Part shown: piece after piece, positions 54,957 through 63,811 of the stretch
Position numbering within the stretch: position 1 is the first letter of the stretch
Layout: the number at the start of each line of letters is the position of its first letter
Origin: Pseudomonadota bacterium
GTDB lineage: Bacteria > Pseudomonadota > Gammaproteobacteria > Burkholderiales > SG8-39
Assembly (NCBI GenBank): GCA_947455195.1
Contig: CANGMI010000008.1
Span: 124,001-188,000, forward strand
DNA length: 64,000 nt
Direction: 5' to 3'
Notes under the pieces: model-generated
What the model was told of the DNA's origin: nothing
Seen by the model: the letters and a program-made list of their open reading frames with translations, nothing else
Databases searched by the model: none
Made by a program: the position numbers and the translations under genes

Positions 54957-56132
54957 ATGCTGATCGACTTCTTCCTCGCGCTGCGCCGCCATCGCCTGCC
55001 GGTGTCGCTGAAGGAGCACCTGATGCTCATCGAGGCCGTTCGTGATGGCGTCATCGGCCCGGACATCGACGCGTTCTATCTCCTCGCACGCGCAGCCCTC
55101 ATCAAGGATGAATCACTCTACGACCGCTACGACCTCGCGTTCGCCGAGTACTTCAAGGGTGTGCAGGCGCTCACCGGTCTGGATGCGGACATTCCCCTGG
55201 AATGGTTGCGCCGGCAGGCCGAACTCGAACTCACCGCCGAGGAGCGAGCCCGGATCGAGGCGATGGGCGGCTGGGAGAAGCTGATGGAGACGCTGCGCAA
55301 GCGGCTCGAGGAACAGCACGAACGCCACCAGGGTGGCAATCGGATGATCGGTACTGCGGGCACATCGCCCTTCGGCGCCTTCGGATTCAACCCAGAAGGG
55401 GTTCGCATCGGGCAGGATGCATCGCGTCATCGTCGTGCAGTCAAGGTCTGGGACCAGCGGGAATTTCGCAATCTGGATGGTACCGCCGAGTTGGGCACCC
55501 GCAACATCAAGGTCGCACTGCGCCGACTGCGTCGATTTGCCCGTGAGGGCGCTGCCGACGAACTCGACCTCGAACACACCATCAGTGGCACGGCCCGCAA
55601 CGCGGGGCTTCTCGACATCCAGATGCGCCCCGAGCGGCGCAATGCGATCAAGGTGCTGCTCTTTCTGGACATCGGTGGGTCGATGGACGACCACATCAAG
55701 CTGTGCGAGGAACTGTTCTCGGCGGCCCGCAGCGAATTCAAGCGCCTGGAGCACTTCTACTTCCACAACTGCCTCTACGAGCATGTCTGGAAGGACAACC
55801 GGCGGCGGATCTCGGAGCGCACCCGCACGGTGGACATCCTCAACAAGTACGGGCATGACCACAAGGTGATCTTCATCGGTGATGCCACGATGAGTCCCTA
55901 CGAGATCGTTCAACCCGGAGGCTCGCTCGAGTACGCCAACGAGGAACCGGGTGCCGTATGGCTCAGGCGTGTGCTCGACACCTGGCCGCGTACGGTATGG
56001 CTCAACCCCGAACCCGAGGAACTCTGGAACTATCGCCAGTCGATCGCCATGATTCGCGACATCTTCAGGGGGCGCATGTTTCCGACGACACTGCAAGGCC
56101 TTGAGCAGGCCATGAAGGTTCTATCGCGCTAG
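54957..56132 (+). CDS. VWA-domain protein (CoxE-like)
   Basis: 391 residues. N-terminal CoxE-like helical domain (LIDFFLALRRHRLPVSLKEHLMLIEAV), linker, VWA domain from about residue 230: VLLFLDIGGSMDDHI (MIDAS DxSxS with the first Ser as Gly), and FIGDATMSPYEI. Chaperone partner of MoxR ATPases. Its 3' end overlaps the convergent GGDEF gene by 12 bases. Confidence 0.92.
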   Translation: MLIDFFLALRRHRLPVSLKEHLMLIEAVRDGVIGPDIDAFYLLARAALIKDESLYDRYDLAFAEYFKGVQALTGLDADIPLEWLRRQAELELTAEERARIEAMGGWEKLMETLRKRLEEQHERHQGGNRMIGTAGTSPFGAFGFNPEGVRIGQDASRHRRAVKVWDQREFRNLDGTAELGTRNIKVALRRLRRFAREGAADELDLEHTISGTARNAGLLDIQMRPERRNAIKVLLFLDIGGSMDDHIKLCEELFSAARSEFKRLEHFYFHNCLYEHVWKDNRRRISERTRTVDILNKYGHDHKVIFIGDATMSPYEIVQPGGSLEYANEEPGAVWLRRVLDTWPRTVWLNPEPEELWNYRQSIAMIRDIFRGRMFPTTLQGLEQAMKVLSR

Positions 56133-58007
56133 CGGTGCCTCACCAGCGCGCCGCACCGAGAATGGCACCACGGTGCGGGTACGATCGAATCGGGCCTCGA
56201 ACTCCTCGACCAGCAATGGTGGTGCGACCAGCGCGCCCGACCAGGCATCGACGCCGAGCGCACGCAGCAGATCGGCCTCGGCCGCGTCGGCCACGCCTTC
56301 GGCGGTGACCCTCAATCCCATCGCGTGGGCCAGATCGATGAGCGTTCTCAGGATGAACTGATCAGCCCGGCTGTCGCGCATCGTACGACTCCATGCCGAG
56401 CCGAGTCGCACGCCCGTCAGCGGCACATCGCGCAGATACCGCGTTGCCGAATACCCGGCGCCGAAGTCGCCGACGCTCACCTGACAGCCCTGCTCGCGCA
56501 ATCCGCTCACGATGTCGCGACTGCGGTCAAGGTCGATCAGCAGCGTAGCCTCGCTCACCGAAAACTCGATATGCCGCGGTTCGACGGCGTGCCGTAGCAA
56601 TGCTGCCCTGACCCCATCGACCAACGGCAGATCGAACTGCCGAGCTGTCAGCCCGAGACACATCGGCACTGCAAGGCGCGCCTCGCTGGCCCACAGACGA
56701 ACCTGCGCAAAGGCCGTATCGATCATCCACTGGCCGATCGACTCGCCCAGGCCGATCTCGTCAGCCACGGTCATGAACTCGCCCGAGGCAACCCTCTGCG
56801 CCCCGCCGCGCTTCCAGGCAAGGGATGTCACGACACCCCCCAGCGTGTCCTGCTGCAGGTCCCAGACCGGTTCGTGCAGGAGGACGAACTCGCTGCGCAA
56901 CACCGAGCGACGCAGGTCGCTCTCCAGGCGCGAACGTGCGAGCGCCCGCTCGTTGGTCTCGGCCGAGAAGAACTGCCACGAACGTCTGCCTTGCGACTTG
57001 GCGGCATACATCGCCGAATCGGCATGTCGCAGCAGGCTGGCGGCATCGGCCGCATCACCCGGAAAGAGGCTGATCCCGATACTGGCATTGGCAACGACTC
57101 GATGTCCCTCGAGAACGAAGGGATGGGCGAGTGCCTGCAGGATCTTGCCCGCCACATGCCCGGCATCGACCGCTGCCCGCAGGCCGTTGAGCAACACGAC
57201 GAACTCATCGCCCCCGATGCGCGCGAGCGTGTCCTGACGCCGGATCACCCGATTGAGTCGTTGCGAAGCCTCGCGCAGCAGCGTGTCGCCCACTGCGTGT
57301 CCGAGCGTGTCATTGATGCGCTTGAAGTGATCAAAATCGATGAACAGAACGGCCACCTGGCGACCCTCGCGAGCAGCCGTCGCAATGGCCGTATTCAGAC
57401 GATCATCGAGCAACAACCGGTTCGGCAGTCCGGTGAGCACATCGTGGGTTGCCCGCTGCCTGGCCTGTTCCTCGCTGCGCCTGCGCTCGGTGACGTCGAC
57501 CAGTTGCACGACCTGATGGGGGCGATCATCGATCAGGCAGTCTTTCGACGTGCGCAGAACATCGCGCTCCCCGCCCCCAGCGACCGTGACACGACAGATG
57601 TCCTCGTTGCGCGAGGAACCCGCCCCGATACCCGACTCGCGTCCCGCACCGTCCTCGGGCAACCCGGACCGAACCGCCCGCCACAAACCGATCTCGTCAG
57701 GCGTGCGGCCCAGCACATGGGATGGCACGTGGCCGAAGTAGGCGAGCCACGCGTCGTTGACGGCCACCAGACGGCCCTCGGGGCAGTCCAGAACGTGCAT
57801 CGGACAGGGGCCGTACACAAATGCGCCCGCCGCCAGCACGCCTTGGCCAGGGTGATGCGTGGCGCCTGACAGAATCGTCGCAACCGAGTCGTCAGCCCCA
57901 TGAGGTTCGGCGGCATCGATCGATGCCGATGCCGATGCCGCATCGACACGCGCTGCCGGCACGGCCAGAAATCCGATCGCATCCTGTATCACATTGCGCA
58001 GATCCAC
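56121..58007 (-). CDS. PAS-GGDEF protein with degenerate EAL domain
   Basis: 628 residues, no TM. PAS-like sensor at about 60-170 (CPMHVLDCPEGRLVAVNDAWLAYFG), GGDEF domain (HDVLTGLPNRLLLDDRL; FDHFKRINDTLGHAVGD; intact GGDEF at about 264-268), then an EAL-like domain. The latter has TSLAW where EAL is expected, LGLTARQ for the Asn motif, GDFGAGYSA for DDFGTGYSS, and no Lys, so it should not cleave c-di-GMP. Cyclase activity is plausible. GTG start with GGGGGTGA in front. Confidence 0.92.
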   Translation of the reverse strand: MDLRNVIQDAIGFLAVPAARVDAASASASIDAAEPHGADDSVATILSGATHHPGQGVLAAGAFVYGPCPMHVLDCPEGRLVAVNDAWLAYFGHVPSHVLGRTPDEIGLWRAVRSGLPEDGAGRESGIGAGSSRNEDICRVTVAGGGERDVLRTSKDCLIDDRPHQVVQLVDVTERRRSEEQARQRATHDVLTGLPNRLLLDDRLNTAIATAAREGRQVAVLFIDFDHFKRINDTLGHAVGDTLLREASQRLNRVIRRQDTLARIGGDEFVVLLNGLRAAVDAGHVAGKILQALAHPFVLEGHRVVANASIGISLFPGDAADAASLLRHADSAMYAAKSQGRRSWQFFSAETNERALARSRLESDLRRSVLRSEFVLLHEPVWDLQQDTLGGVVTSLAWKRGGAQRVASGEFMTVADEIGLGESIGQWMIDTAFAQVRLWASEARLAVPMCLGLTARQFDLPLVDGVRAALLRHAVEPRHIEFSVSEATLLIDLDRSRDIVSGLREQGCQVSVGDFGAGYSATRYLRDVPLTGVRLGSAWSRTMRDSRADQFILRTLIDLAHAMGLRVTAEGVADAAEADLLRALGVDAWSGALVAPPLLVEEFEARFDRTRTVVPFSVRRAGEAPLAR

Positions 58008-58184
58008 AGGTCACCCCCAGACGCCCGCGCCGGACACACCGCGCATCCAGCCCGAAACCCCAACGACCACCCCTACGGTATCAGAGGTCACGACCTCCGC
58101 ACCGTCACTCCAGCCGCCATGGCGAAATGCCAACGAGGATCTTGCAACGATACCCACGCGTCCCGACAGGCACCTTGCGACATG
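58008..58184. other. Intergenic gap between gspE-like and GGDEF genes
   Basis: 177 bases, both neighbours on the minus strand. No small gene or clear hairpin seen; presumably holds the GGDEF gene promoter, which I cannot place. Confidence 0.4.
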
Positions 58185-60062
58185 TCAAGTCCGCGGCGAG
58201 TCGGCCGCGACGACCTGCGGGGCTACCTGAACCACTTCCTCGATCGTGGTGTCGCCAGCAGCCACCTTCATCGCCCCACTGAGACGAAGGCTCTTCATGC
58301 CACCGCGAAAGGCCTGCTCGCGCATTGAATTCATGTCGGCGCCGGCCGATACGCACCGTCGAATGTCGTCTGACATCACCATCACCTCATAGATGCCGCT
58401 GCGCCCGCGAAACCCCGTCATGCGGCAGTCCAGACATCCCACCGGCTGGTATAGCGAGAGCGGGGGTTGCGAAACCCAGGGGCGTACCAGTTCCTCCCAC
58501 GGTACCGCCGAACGGCTGCGGCTGTCATAACTCACCCGGCGACGACATGTTCGGCAAAGGGTACGCACCAGACGTTGTGCCATCACCCCGAGAATGGTCG
58601 CATTGAGCAGATACGGTGGCACGCCCAGATCGATGAGGCGTGTCATGGCCGAGACGGCATCGTTGGTGTGCAAGGTCGAGAGCACCAGATGCCCGGTAAG
58701 CGCCGCCTGGATCGCCATTTCGGCCGTCTCGAGATCGCGAATCTCGCCCACCATGATGATGTCGGGATCCTGACGCATCAAGGCGCGGACGCCCTGTGGA
58801 AACCCCAGGTCGATCGCCGCATGCACCTGCATCTGGTTGAAGGCCGGCTCGATCATCTCGATCGGGTCCTCGATGGTGCAGACATTGACTTCGTCGGTGG
58901 CCAGCGCCTTCAGGGTCGAGTAGAGCGTCGTGGTCTTGCCCGAACCGGTGGGTCCGGTCACCAGGACGATGCCATGCGGACTCGCGGTCATCTGACCCCA
59001 ACGGGTACGATCGGCCTCGGAAAATCCGAGTTCGGCCAGATCCTTGACGACCACCTCGGGGTCGAAGATGCGCATCACGACTTTCTCGCCGAAAGCCGTC
59101 GGCAACGTCGACAGTCGCAACTCGACCTCGGTGCCACTGGCGGTGCGGGTCTTGATGCGTCCATCCTGTGGCCGGCGCTTCTCGATCACGTCCATGCGAC
59201 CCAGGATCTTGATGCGGCTGGTCATCGCTGCCACCACGGTCGGCGGCACCTGGTACACCTGATGCAGTACGCCATCAATGCGAAAGCGTACGGTGCCCGA
59301 GTCTCGGCGCGGCTCGATGTGAATGTCACTGGCGCGCTGGTCAAAGGCGTACTGCCACAACCAGTCCACGATATTGACGATATGCTGGTCGTGCGCATCG
59401 TACTGACGATTGCCGGCCCCGATCTCGACCAGTTGCTCGAAGTTGCCCAGGCCCGAGCGCCCCTCCCCCGCCGCTGCCGCGCGTCTCACCGCATCGGCCA
59501 GCGTGTAGAACTCGACGATGTAACGCTCGAGATCGAGCGGGTTGACAAACACGCGCTGGATGTCGATGCGCATGATCTGCTGCAACTCGGCTTCCCACTC
59601 GCGCAGATGCGGCTCTGCGGTGGCAATCGTCACGGCGCGCGCATTGACCTCCAGTGGCAGGATGTGGAAGCGCTCGGCATAGGCCGAGGACATGACCTGA
59701 TGGATGTTGGAAAAGTTGATGCGCAGCGGGTCGATGTGCCGGTACGGAAGACCGCATCGGGCGGCATACCACTGCGACAGGCGTTCAAGATCGAGCAACT
59801 GACCGGGGGCCGCTCGGGCATCCGGCGGGGCGCGCCATTTCTCGTCTGCGATATCGACCAGCGGGTGACGACGCGAGCCCGCCATTCGACGCGCTTCGAC
59901 CAGTCGGCGGGCTGGCTCGGCGGCGACCATGGCGTCCTCGACCAGTGCAGCAACGACTTCGGCCAGTTCCAGCCGCCGATCGGCGCCGCTCGCAACCGCG
60001 GTGCCGCCCCCCGCCGGGGCGCCCACCTTCGGGCTCGACTTCGAATCACCGGCCGAGTTCAT
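58185..60062 (-). CDS. GspE/PilB-type secretion or pilus ATPase, orphan
   Basis: 625 residues. N-terminal MshEN-like domain (INFSNIHQVMSSAYAERFHILPLEV), then the T2SSE ATPase: DIHIEP, Walker A GPTGSGKTTTLYS, Asp box TIEDPIE, Walker B DIIMVGEIRDLETAE, His box LSTLHTND, and a C-terminal CRTC...CLDC zinc element. No pilus or secretin genes are nearby. AAGGGGG ribosome site at the start; 81 in-frame bases upstream have no family match. Confidence 0.93.
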   Translation of the reverse strand: MNSAGDSKSSPKVGAPAGGGTAVASGADRRLELAEVVAALVEDAMVAAEPARRLVEARRMAGSRRHPLVDIADEKWRAPPDARAAPGQLLDLERLSQWYAARCGLPYRHIDPLRINFSNIHQVMSSAYAERFHILPLEVNARAVTIATAEPHLREWEAELQQIMRIDIQRVFVNPLDLERYIVEFYTLADAVRRAAAAGEGRSGLGNFEQLVEIGAGNRQYDAHDQHIVNIVDWLWQYAFDQRASDIHIEPRRDSGTVRFRIDGVLHQVYQVPPTVVAAMTSRIKILGRMDVIEKRRPQDGRIKTRTASGTEVELRLSTLPTAFGEKVVMRIFDPEVVVKDLAELGFSEADRTRWGQMTASPHGIVLVTGPTGSGKTTTLYSTLKALATDEVNVCTIEDPIEMIEPAFNQMQVHAAIDLGFPQGVRALMRQDPDIIMVGEIRDLETAEMAIQAALTGHLVLSTLHTNDAVSAMTRLIDLGVPPYLLNATILGVMAQRLVRTLCRTCRRRVSYDSRSRSAVPWEELVRPWVSQPPLSLYQPVGCLDCRMTGFRGRSGIYEVMVMSDDIRRCVSAGADMNSMREQAFRGGMKSLRLSGAMKVAAGDTTIEEVVQVAPQVVAADSPRT

Positions 60063-60095
60063 CGTACCCCCTTGCCAGACGCCTGGAAATGCCCT

Positions 60096-60124
60096 TTGAC
60101 ATTGGTCGTGCGCTTTGCCATCCT
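60096..60124 (+). promoter_or_regulatory. Promoter of the peroxiredoxin gene
   Basis: Perfect TTGACA at 60096-60101, 17-base spacer, then CATCCT (three of six) at 60119-60124. The start is 36 bases downstream. Confidence 0.4.
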
Positions 60125-60160
60125 GCGCCCTCCCCTGACACACTACCCACGGAGTTTCCC

Positions 60161-60664
60161 ATGACGATCAAGGTTGGCGACACCCTTCCGACCGGTACAT
60201 TGACCGAGTTTATCGAAACAGAGCAAGCCGGTTGCTCGCTGGGACCCAATGCTTTCAAGGTTGAAGACCTCGTGAAAGGCAAGAAGATCGTGATCTTCGG
60301 GCTGCCTGGCGCCTTCACCCCGACCTGTTCAGCCAAGCATGTGCCCGGCTATGTCGAACACAACGCCGCCCTTCGCGCCAAGGGCGTCGATGAAGTCTGG
60401 TGCATTTCAGTCAATGATGCCTTCGTGATGGGCGCCTGGGGCAAAGACCAGAAAGCGTCCGGCAAGGTTCGCATGATGGCCGATGGCAGCGCAGCCTATA
60501 CCCTTTCCCTGGGTCTGGAACTGGACCTGATCGCCCGCGGCATGGGCATGCGCTCGAACCGCTACGCCATGATCGTCGACAACGGCGTCGTCAAGCACCT
60601 GGGCATCGAAGGTCCGGGCAAGTTCGAAGTCTCGAGCGCCGAAGCCATCCTCGCAGCGCTCTGA
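60161..60664 (+). CDS. Peroxiredoxin (Prx5 / hybrid type)
   Basis: 167 residues. VIFGLPGAFTPTCSAKHVPGYVEH holds the peroxidatic Cys (C56); two more Cys at residues 25 and about 82. Full-length Prx5-like, reduces peroxides with thiol or glutaredoxin donors. GGAG 6-7 bases before the ATG. Confidence 0.95.
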   Translation: MTIKVGDTLPTGTLTEFIETEQAGCSLGPNAFKVEDLVKGKKIVIFGLPGAFTPTCSAKHVPGYVEHNAALRAKGVDEVWCISVNDAFVMGAWGKDQKASGKVRMMADGSAAYTLSLGLELDLIARGMGMRSNRYAMIVDNGVVKHLGIEGPGKFEVSSAEAILAAL

Positions 60665-60687
60665 TCGAGAGATTGATGCGTTTCGCC

Positions 60688-60714
60688 GCCGGGTGGTCCG
60701 TCGGGCCACCCGGC
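60688..60714. terminator. Hairpin between peroxiredoxin and deacetylase genes
   Basis: GCCGGGTGG (60688-60696) pairs with CCACCCGGC (60706-60714), 9-base loop, between two convergent genes 60 bases apart. No T-tract. Probable bidirectional terminator. Confidence 0.6.
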
Positions 60715-60724
60715 AGCGGCACGG

Positions 60725-61672
60725 TCAATCGATGGCGACTTGACTGCGCCCGCCGAAGCTCGATGGGCCACCACGGGCGCCACGGCAGTACCAGGCTGCC
60801 GTCTCGAGCGTGTGAAAGTGGATGGACACCGTATCCTCGATCACTCGTGCGTACCCGCCTGCCATGACGACGGCAACCGGCAGTCGAGCGTCCGCGCAGG
60901 CCTCGAAGACCATTCGATCACGGGCAAGCAGCCCCTGCATGCTGAGGCCGAGCCGCCCCAGACGATCACCAGCGTAAGCATCGGCACCTGCAACATAGAT
61001 CGCCAGATCGGCTCGGGCTGCTGCGACGGCGGTCGCCAGCCCCTGCGACAGCGCCTTCAGGTAAGCCGCATCGGCCGTACCGTCCTCCAGGCCGATGTCG
61101 AGCGAACTGCAAACCTTGCAAAACGGGTAATTGCGCTCTCCATGGATCGAGAACGTGTAGACACTCGGATCTGCCGCGAAGATGGCTGCGGTGCCATTGC
61201 CCTGATGCACATCGCAATCGATCACCAGGACCCGCTCGACACGTCCTTCGGCCTGCATCGCTCGCGCGGCAATGGCCACATCGTTGAAGACGCAGAAGCC
61301 CTCGCCATGATCGGCAAAGGCATGGTGCGTACCCCCTGCGAGATTCGCCGACGTGCCCTCGGCGAGCGCTGCCCGCGCGGCACAGACCGTGGCACCACTG
61401 GAGCGAAGTGAACGCTCCACCATCTCCTCCGACCAGGGAAACCCGATCAGTCGCTCTTCGGCTTCGGTAAGCCGGCCGGCACAGACCCGCTCGAGCCAGT
61501 CGGCCGTATGCACCCGGAGAATTTCGGTTTCGGTCGCGACCGGCGGTACGCGCGCGCGCACCGCCAGATCACTGGCGAGCACGCGCTCCCTCAGGAGTGC
61601 GTACTTCGACATGGGGAATCGATGCCCCGGGGGCAGCGGCAGCACGAAGTGGTCCGAATAGAAGATCTGCAT
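60725..61672 (-). CDS. Histone deacetylase-like amidohydrolase
   Basis: 315 residues. GGTHHAFADHGEGFCVFNDVAIAARAM (His-His, charge relay), VLVIDCDVHQGNGTA (Zn Asp/His), and VAGADAYAGDRLGRLGLS (Zn Asp). Class II-like bacterial HDAC/AcuC/APAH fold; acts on acetyl-lysine, acetylpolyamines or similar. AAGGCG ribosome site before MQIFYSDHF. Confidence 0.93.
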   Translation of the reverse strand: MQIFYSDHFVLPLPPGHRFPMSKYALLRERVLASDLAVRARVPPVATETEILRVHTADWLERVCAGRLTEAEERLIGFPWSEEMVERSLRSSGATVCAARAALAEGTSANLAGGTHHAFADHGEGFCVFNDVAIAARAMQAEGRVERVLVIDCDVHQGNGTAAIFAADPSVYTFSIHGERNYPFCKVCSSLDIGLEDGTADAAYLKALSQGLATAVAAARADLAIYVAGADAYAGDRLGRLGLSMQGLLARDRMVFEACADARLPVAVVMAGGYARVIEDTVSIHFHTLETAAWYCRGARGGPSSFGGRSQVAID

Positions 61673-61716
61673 CAGATCGCCTTGCGCTGCCGGCGGAGAA
61701 TCGGACAAGCCCGCGC

Positions 61717-63627
61717 TCAGGCGGCCGCAGCCCCCTGGAGCATCAGTCGGTTCATGCGCCGGACGAAACCGGCCGGATCCTCCAGTTGTCCCCCTTCGGC
61801 CAGCAGCGACTGTTCGAAGAGGAGCGTCGCCCAGTCGGTCAGGTCGAGATCATCGGCCTTCATGCGCTGAAGCATGGCATGCGCCGGGTTCACCTCGAGG
61901 ATGGGCGCCGACTCGGGCATCGACTGGCCAACCGACTTGAGGATCCGGGCCAGATTGCCTGACGGATCATTCTCGTCAGCCACCAGGCAGGCCGGCGACT
62001 CGGTCAGGCGCGAGGAAACGCGAACCTCCTTCACACGCTCGCCCAGCACCGCCTTGATCCTGTCGAGCAGTTCACGCGACTCACCGGCCTCCCGCTCGCG
62101 CTCGGTCTTCTCGGCTTCCGCCTCCATGTCGCCCAGATCGAGCCCGCCCTTGGCAACCGACACCAGTGGCTTGTCCTCGAACTCGGTGAGGTGGCCGACC
62201 ACCCACTCATCGACCCGATCACTCAGGAGCAGCACCTCGATGCCCTTCTTGCGGAAGATCTCCAGATGCGGACTGTTGCGTGCAGCCGGGAATGTCTCGG
62301 CGGTGACGTAGTAGATGGCCTTCTGACCGTCCTTCATCCGGGCCACGTATTCGGCGAGCGACACCGACTGCTCGGGCGAGTCGGCCTGCGTGCTGGCAAA
62401 GCGCAGCAAGCCCGCCAGGCGTTCGCGGTTGGCCATGTCCTCGCCCAGGCCTTCCTTGAGCACGCGACCGAACTGGGTCCAGAAGGTGGTGTACTTCTCC
62501 TTCTGGTCACGCGCAAGTTCCTCGAGCATCGAAAGCACCCGGCGGGTGCAGCCTGCCCGAATGGCGTCGATGTCCTTGGATTCCTGGAGGATCTCGCGCG
62601 AGACATTGAGCGGCAGATCGCTCGAATCAACCACCCCGCGCACGAAACGCAGGTAGGCCGGCATCAGTTGCTCCGCATCATCCATGATGAAGACCCGACG
62701 CACATAGAGCTTGAGCCCCCGCTTCACCTGACGATCGTAGAGATCGAACGGCGCACGCGCGGGCAGGTAGAGCAGTTGCGTGTACTCCTGACGCCCCTCG
62801 ACGCGGGCATGGGCCCAGGCCAGCGGCGGCTCGAAATCGTGCGCGACGTGCTTGTAGAACTCCTGGTACTGCTCGTCGGTGATGTCCGACTTCGGACGTG
62901 CCCAGAGCGCGCTCGCCTGGTTGACCGGCTCGTCTTCACCGGTACCTTCCATCGCCTTCTTTTCCTCATTCCACTGCGTCTTCTCCATGAGGATCGGAAT
63001 CGCGATGTGGTCGGAATACTTGCGGATGATCGACTTCAGGCGATAGTCGGCGAGCAGTTCATCCTCGTCAGTCCGCAAGTGCAGGATGATGTCAGTTCCA
63101 TGGCCCACCTTGGCCGAGCGCTCGATGGTGAACTCGCCAGCCCCCTCCGACTCCCACCGAACACCCTCGTCGGCATTGACCTCGGGGCGGCGGGTGATGA
63201 GGGTCACACGGTCGGCAACGATGAAGCTCGAGTAGAACCCGACCCCAAACTGGCCGATGAGACTCGAGTCCTGCTGCTGGTCGCCGGTGAGGCGCGACAT
63301 GAAGTCACGCGTGCCAGACCGCGCAATGGTGCCGATGTTCTGAATCACCTCGTCACGCGTCATGCCGATGCCGTTGTCGGAAATGGTGATCGTCCGGGCA
63401 TCCTTGTCAAAGGACACCCTGATGGCGAAGTCGCTGGCCGCGGCGGCCAGGGCGGGGTTGGACATCGACTCGAAACGCAGCTTGTCGCAGGCGTCGGAAG
63501 CATTCGATATCAACTCCCGCAGGAAGATTTCCTTGTTGGAGTAGAGCGAGTGGATCATCAGCTGCAGCAGCTGCTTCACCTCGGCCTGGAATCCGAGGGT
63601 TTCCTTCACGATGGGTTCGGTAGACAT
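61717..63627 (-). CDS. htpG: Molecular chaperone HtpG (Hsp90)
   Basis: 636 residues. ATPase motifs [54 protein letters not shown], then middle and C-terminal dimer domains complete. AGGAG 5 bases before the start ATG at 63627. A sigma-32-type promoter is upstream. Last in its unit; the deacetylase begins 44 bases beyond its stop. Confidence 0.98.
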   Translation of the reverse strand: MSTEPIVKETLGFQAEVKQLLQLMIHSLYSNKEIFLRELISNASDACDKLRFESMSNPALAAAASDFAIRVSFDKDARTITISDNGIGMTRDEVIQNIGTIARSGTRDFMSRLTGDQQQDSSLIGQFGVGFYSSFIVADRVTLITRRPEVNADEGVRWESEGAGEFTIERSAKVGHGTDIILHLRTDEDELLADYRLKSIIRKYSDHIAIPILMEKTQWNEEKKAMEGTGEDEPVNQASALWARPKSDITDEQYQEFYKHVAHDFEPPLAWAHARVEGRQEYTQLLYLPARAPFDLYDRQVKRGLKLYVRRVFIMDDAEQLMPAYLRFVRGVVDSSDLPLNVSREILQESKDIDAIRAGCTRRVLSMLEELARDQKEKYTTFWTQFGRVLKEGLGEDMANRERLAGLLRFASTQADSPEQSVSLAEYVARMKDGQKAIYYVTAETFPAARNSPHLEIFRKKGIEVLLLSDRVDEWVVGHLTEFEDKPLVSVAKGGLDLGDMEAEAEKTEREREAGESRELLDRIKAVLGERVKEVRVSSRLTESPACLVADENDPSGNLARILKSVGQSMPESAPILEVNPAHAMLQRMKADDLDLTDWATLLFEQSLLAEGGQLEDPAGFVRRMNRLMLQGAAAA

Positions 63628-63677
63628 GTCACTCCTGGTACTCGTTGCGTCAGACTGAGCATTGCGCCGGCGGATGA

Positions 63678-63707
63678 GTTTGGGGCAGGCTGGGCCCTTT
63701 TCAAGGG
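63678..63707 (-). promoter_or_regulatory. Heat-shock (sigma-32) promoter of htpG
   Basis: Minus strand: CCCTTGAAA (63699-63707), 13 bases, CCCCAAAC (63678-63685). This matches the sigma-32 consensus CTTGAAA-N11-15-CCCCATnT almost fully and sits 51 bases before the htpG start. The -35 lies in a 6-bp inverted repeat GCCCTT-TTC-AAGGGC (63694-63708). Confidence 0.75.
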
Positions 63708-63811
63708 CGGCAACCCGCCATTTTGCGCCACGACGCATGGGCATGACAGCAGCCTGACGCGACGTCGGCAAATCGTTATGCTCGCGCCCTCAACCTGCCT
63801 GGCTGCCCACC

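Noticed and set aside
57901-57945. Triple GATGCC repeat
   Set aside because: It codes for an Ala/Ser/Asp stretch in the N-terminal part of the GGDEF protein; too short and inside a gene to call a repeat element.
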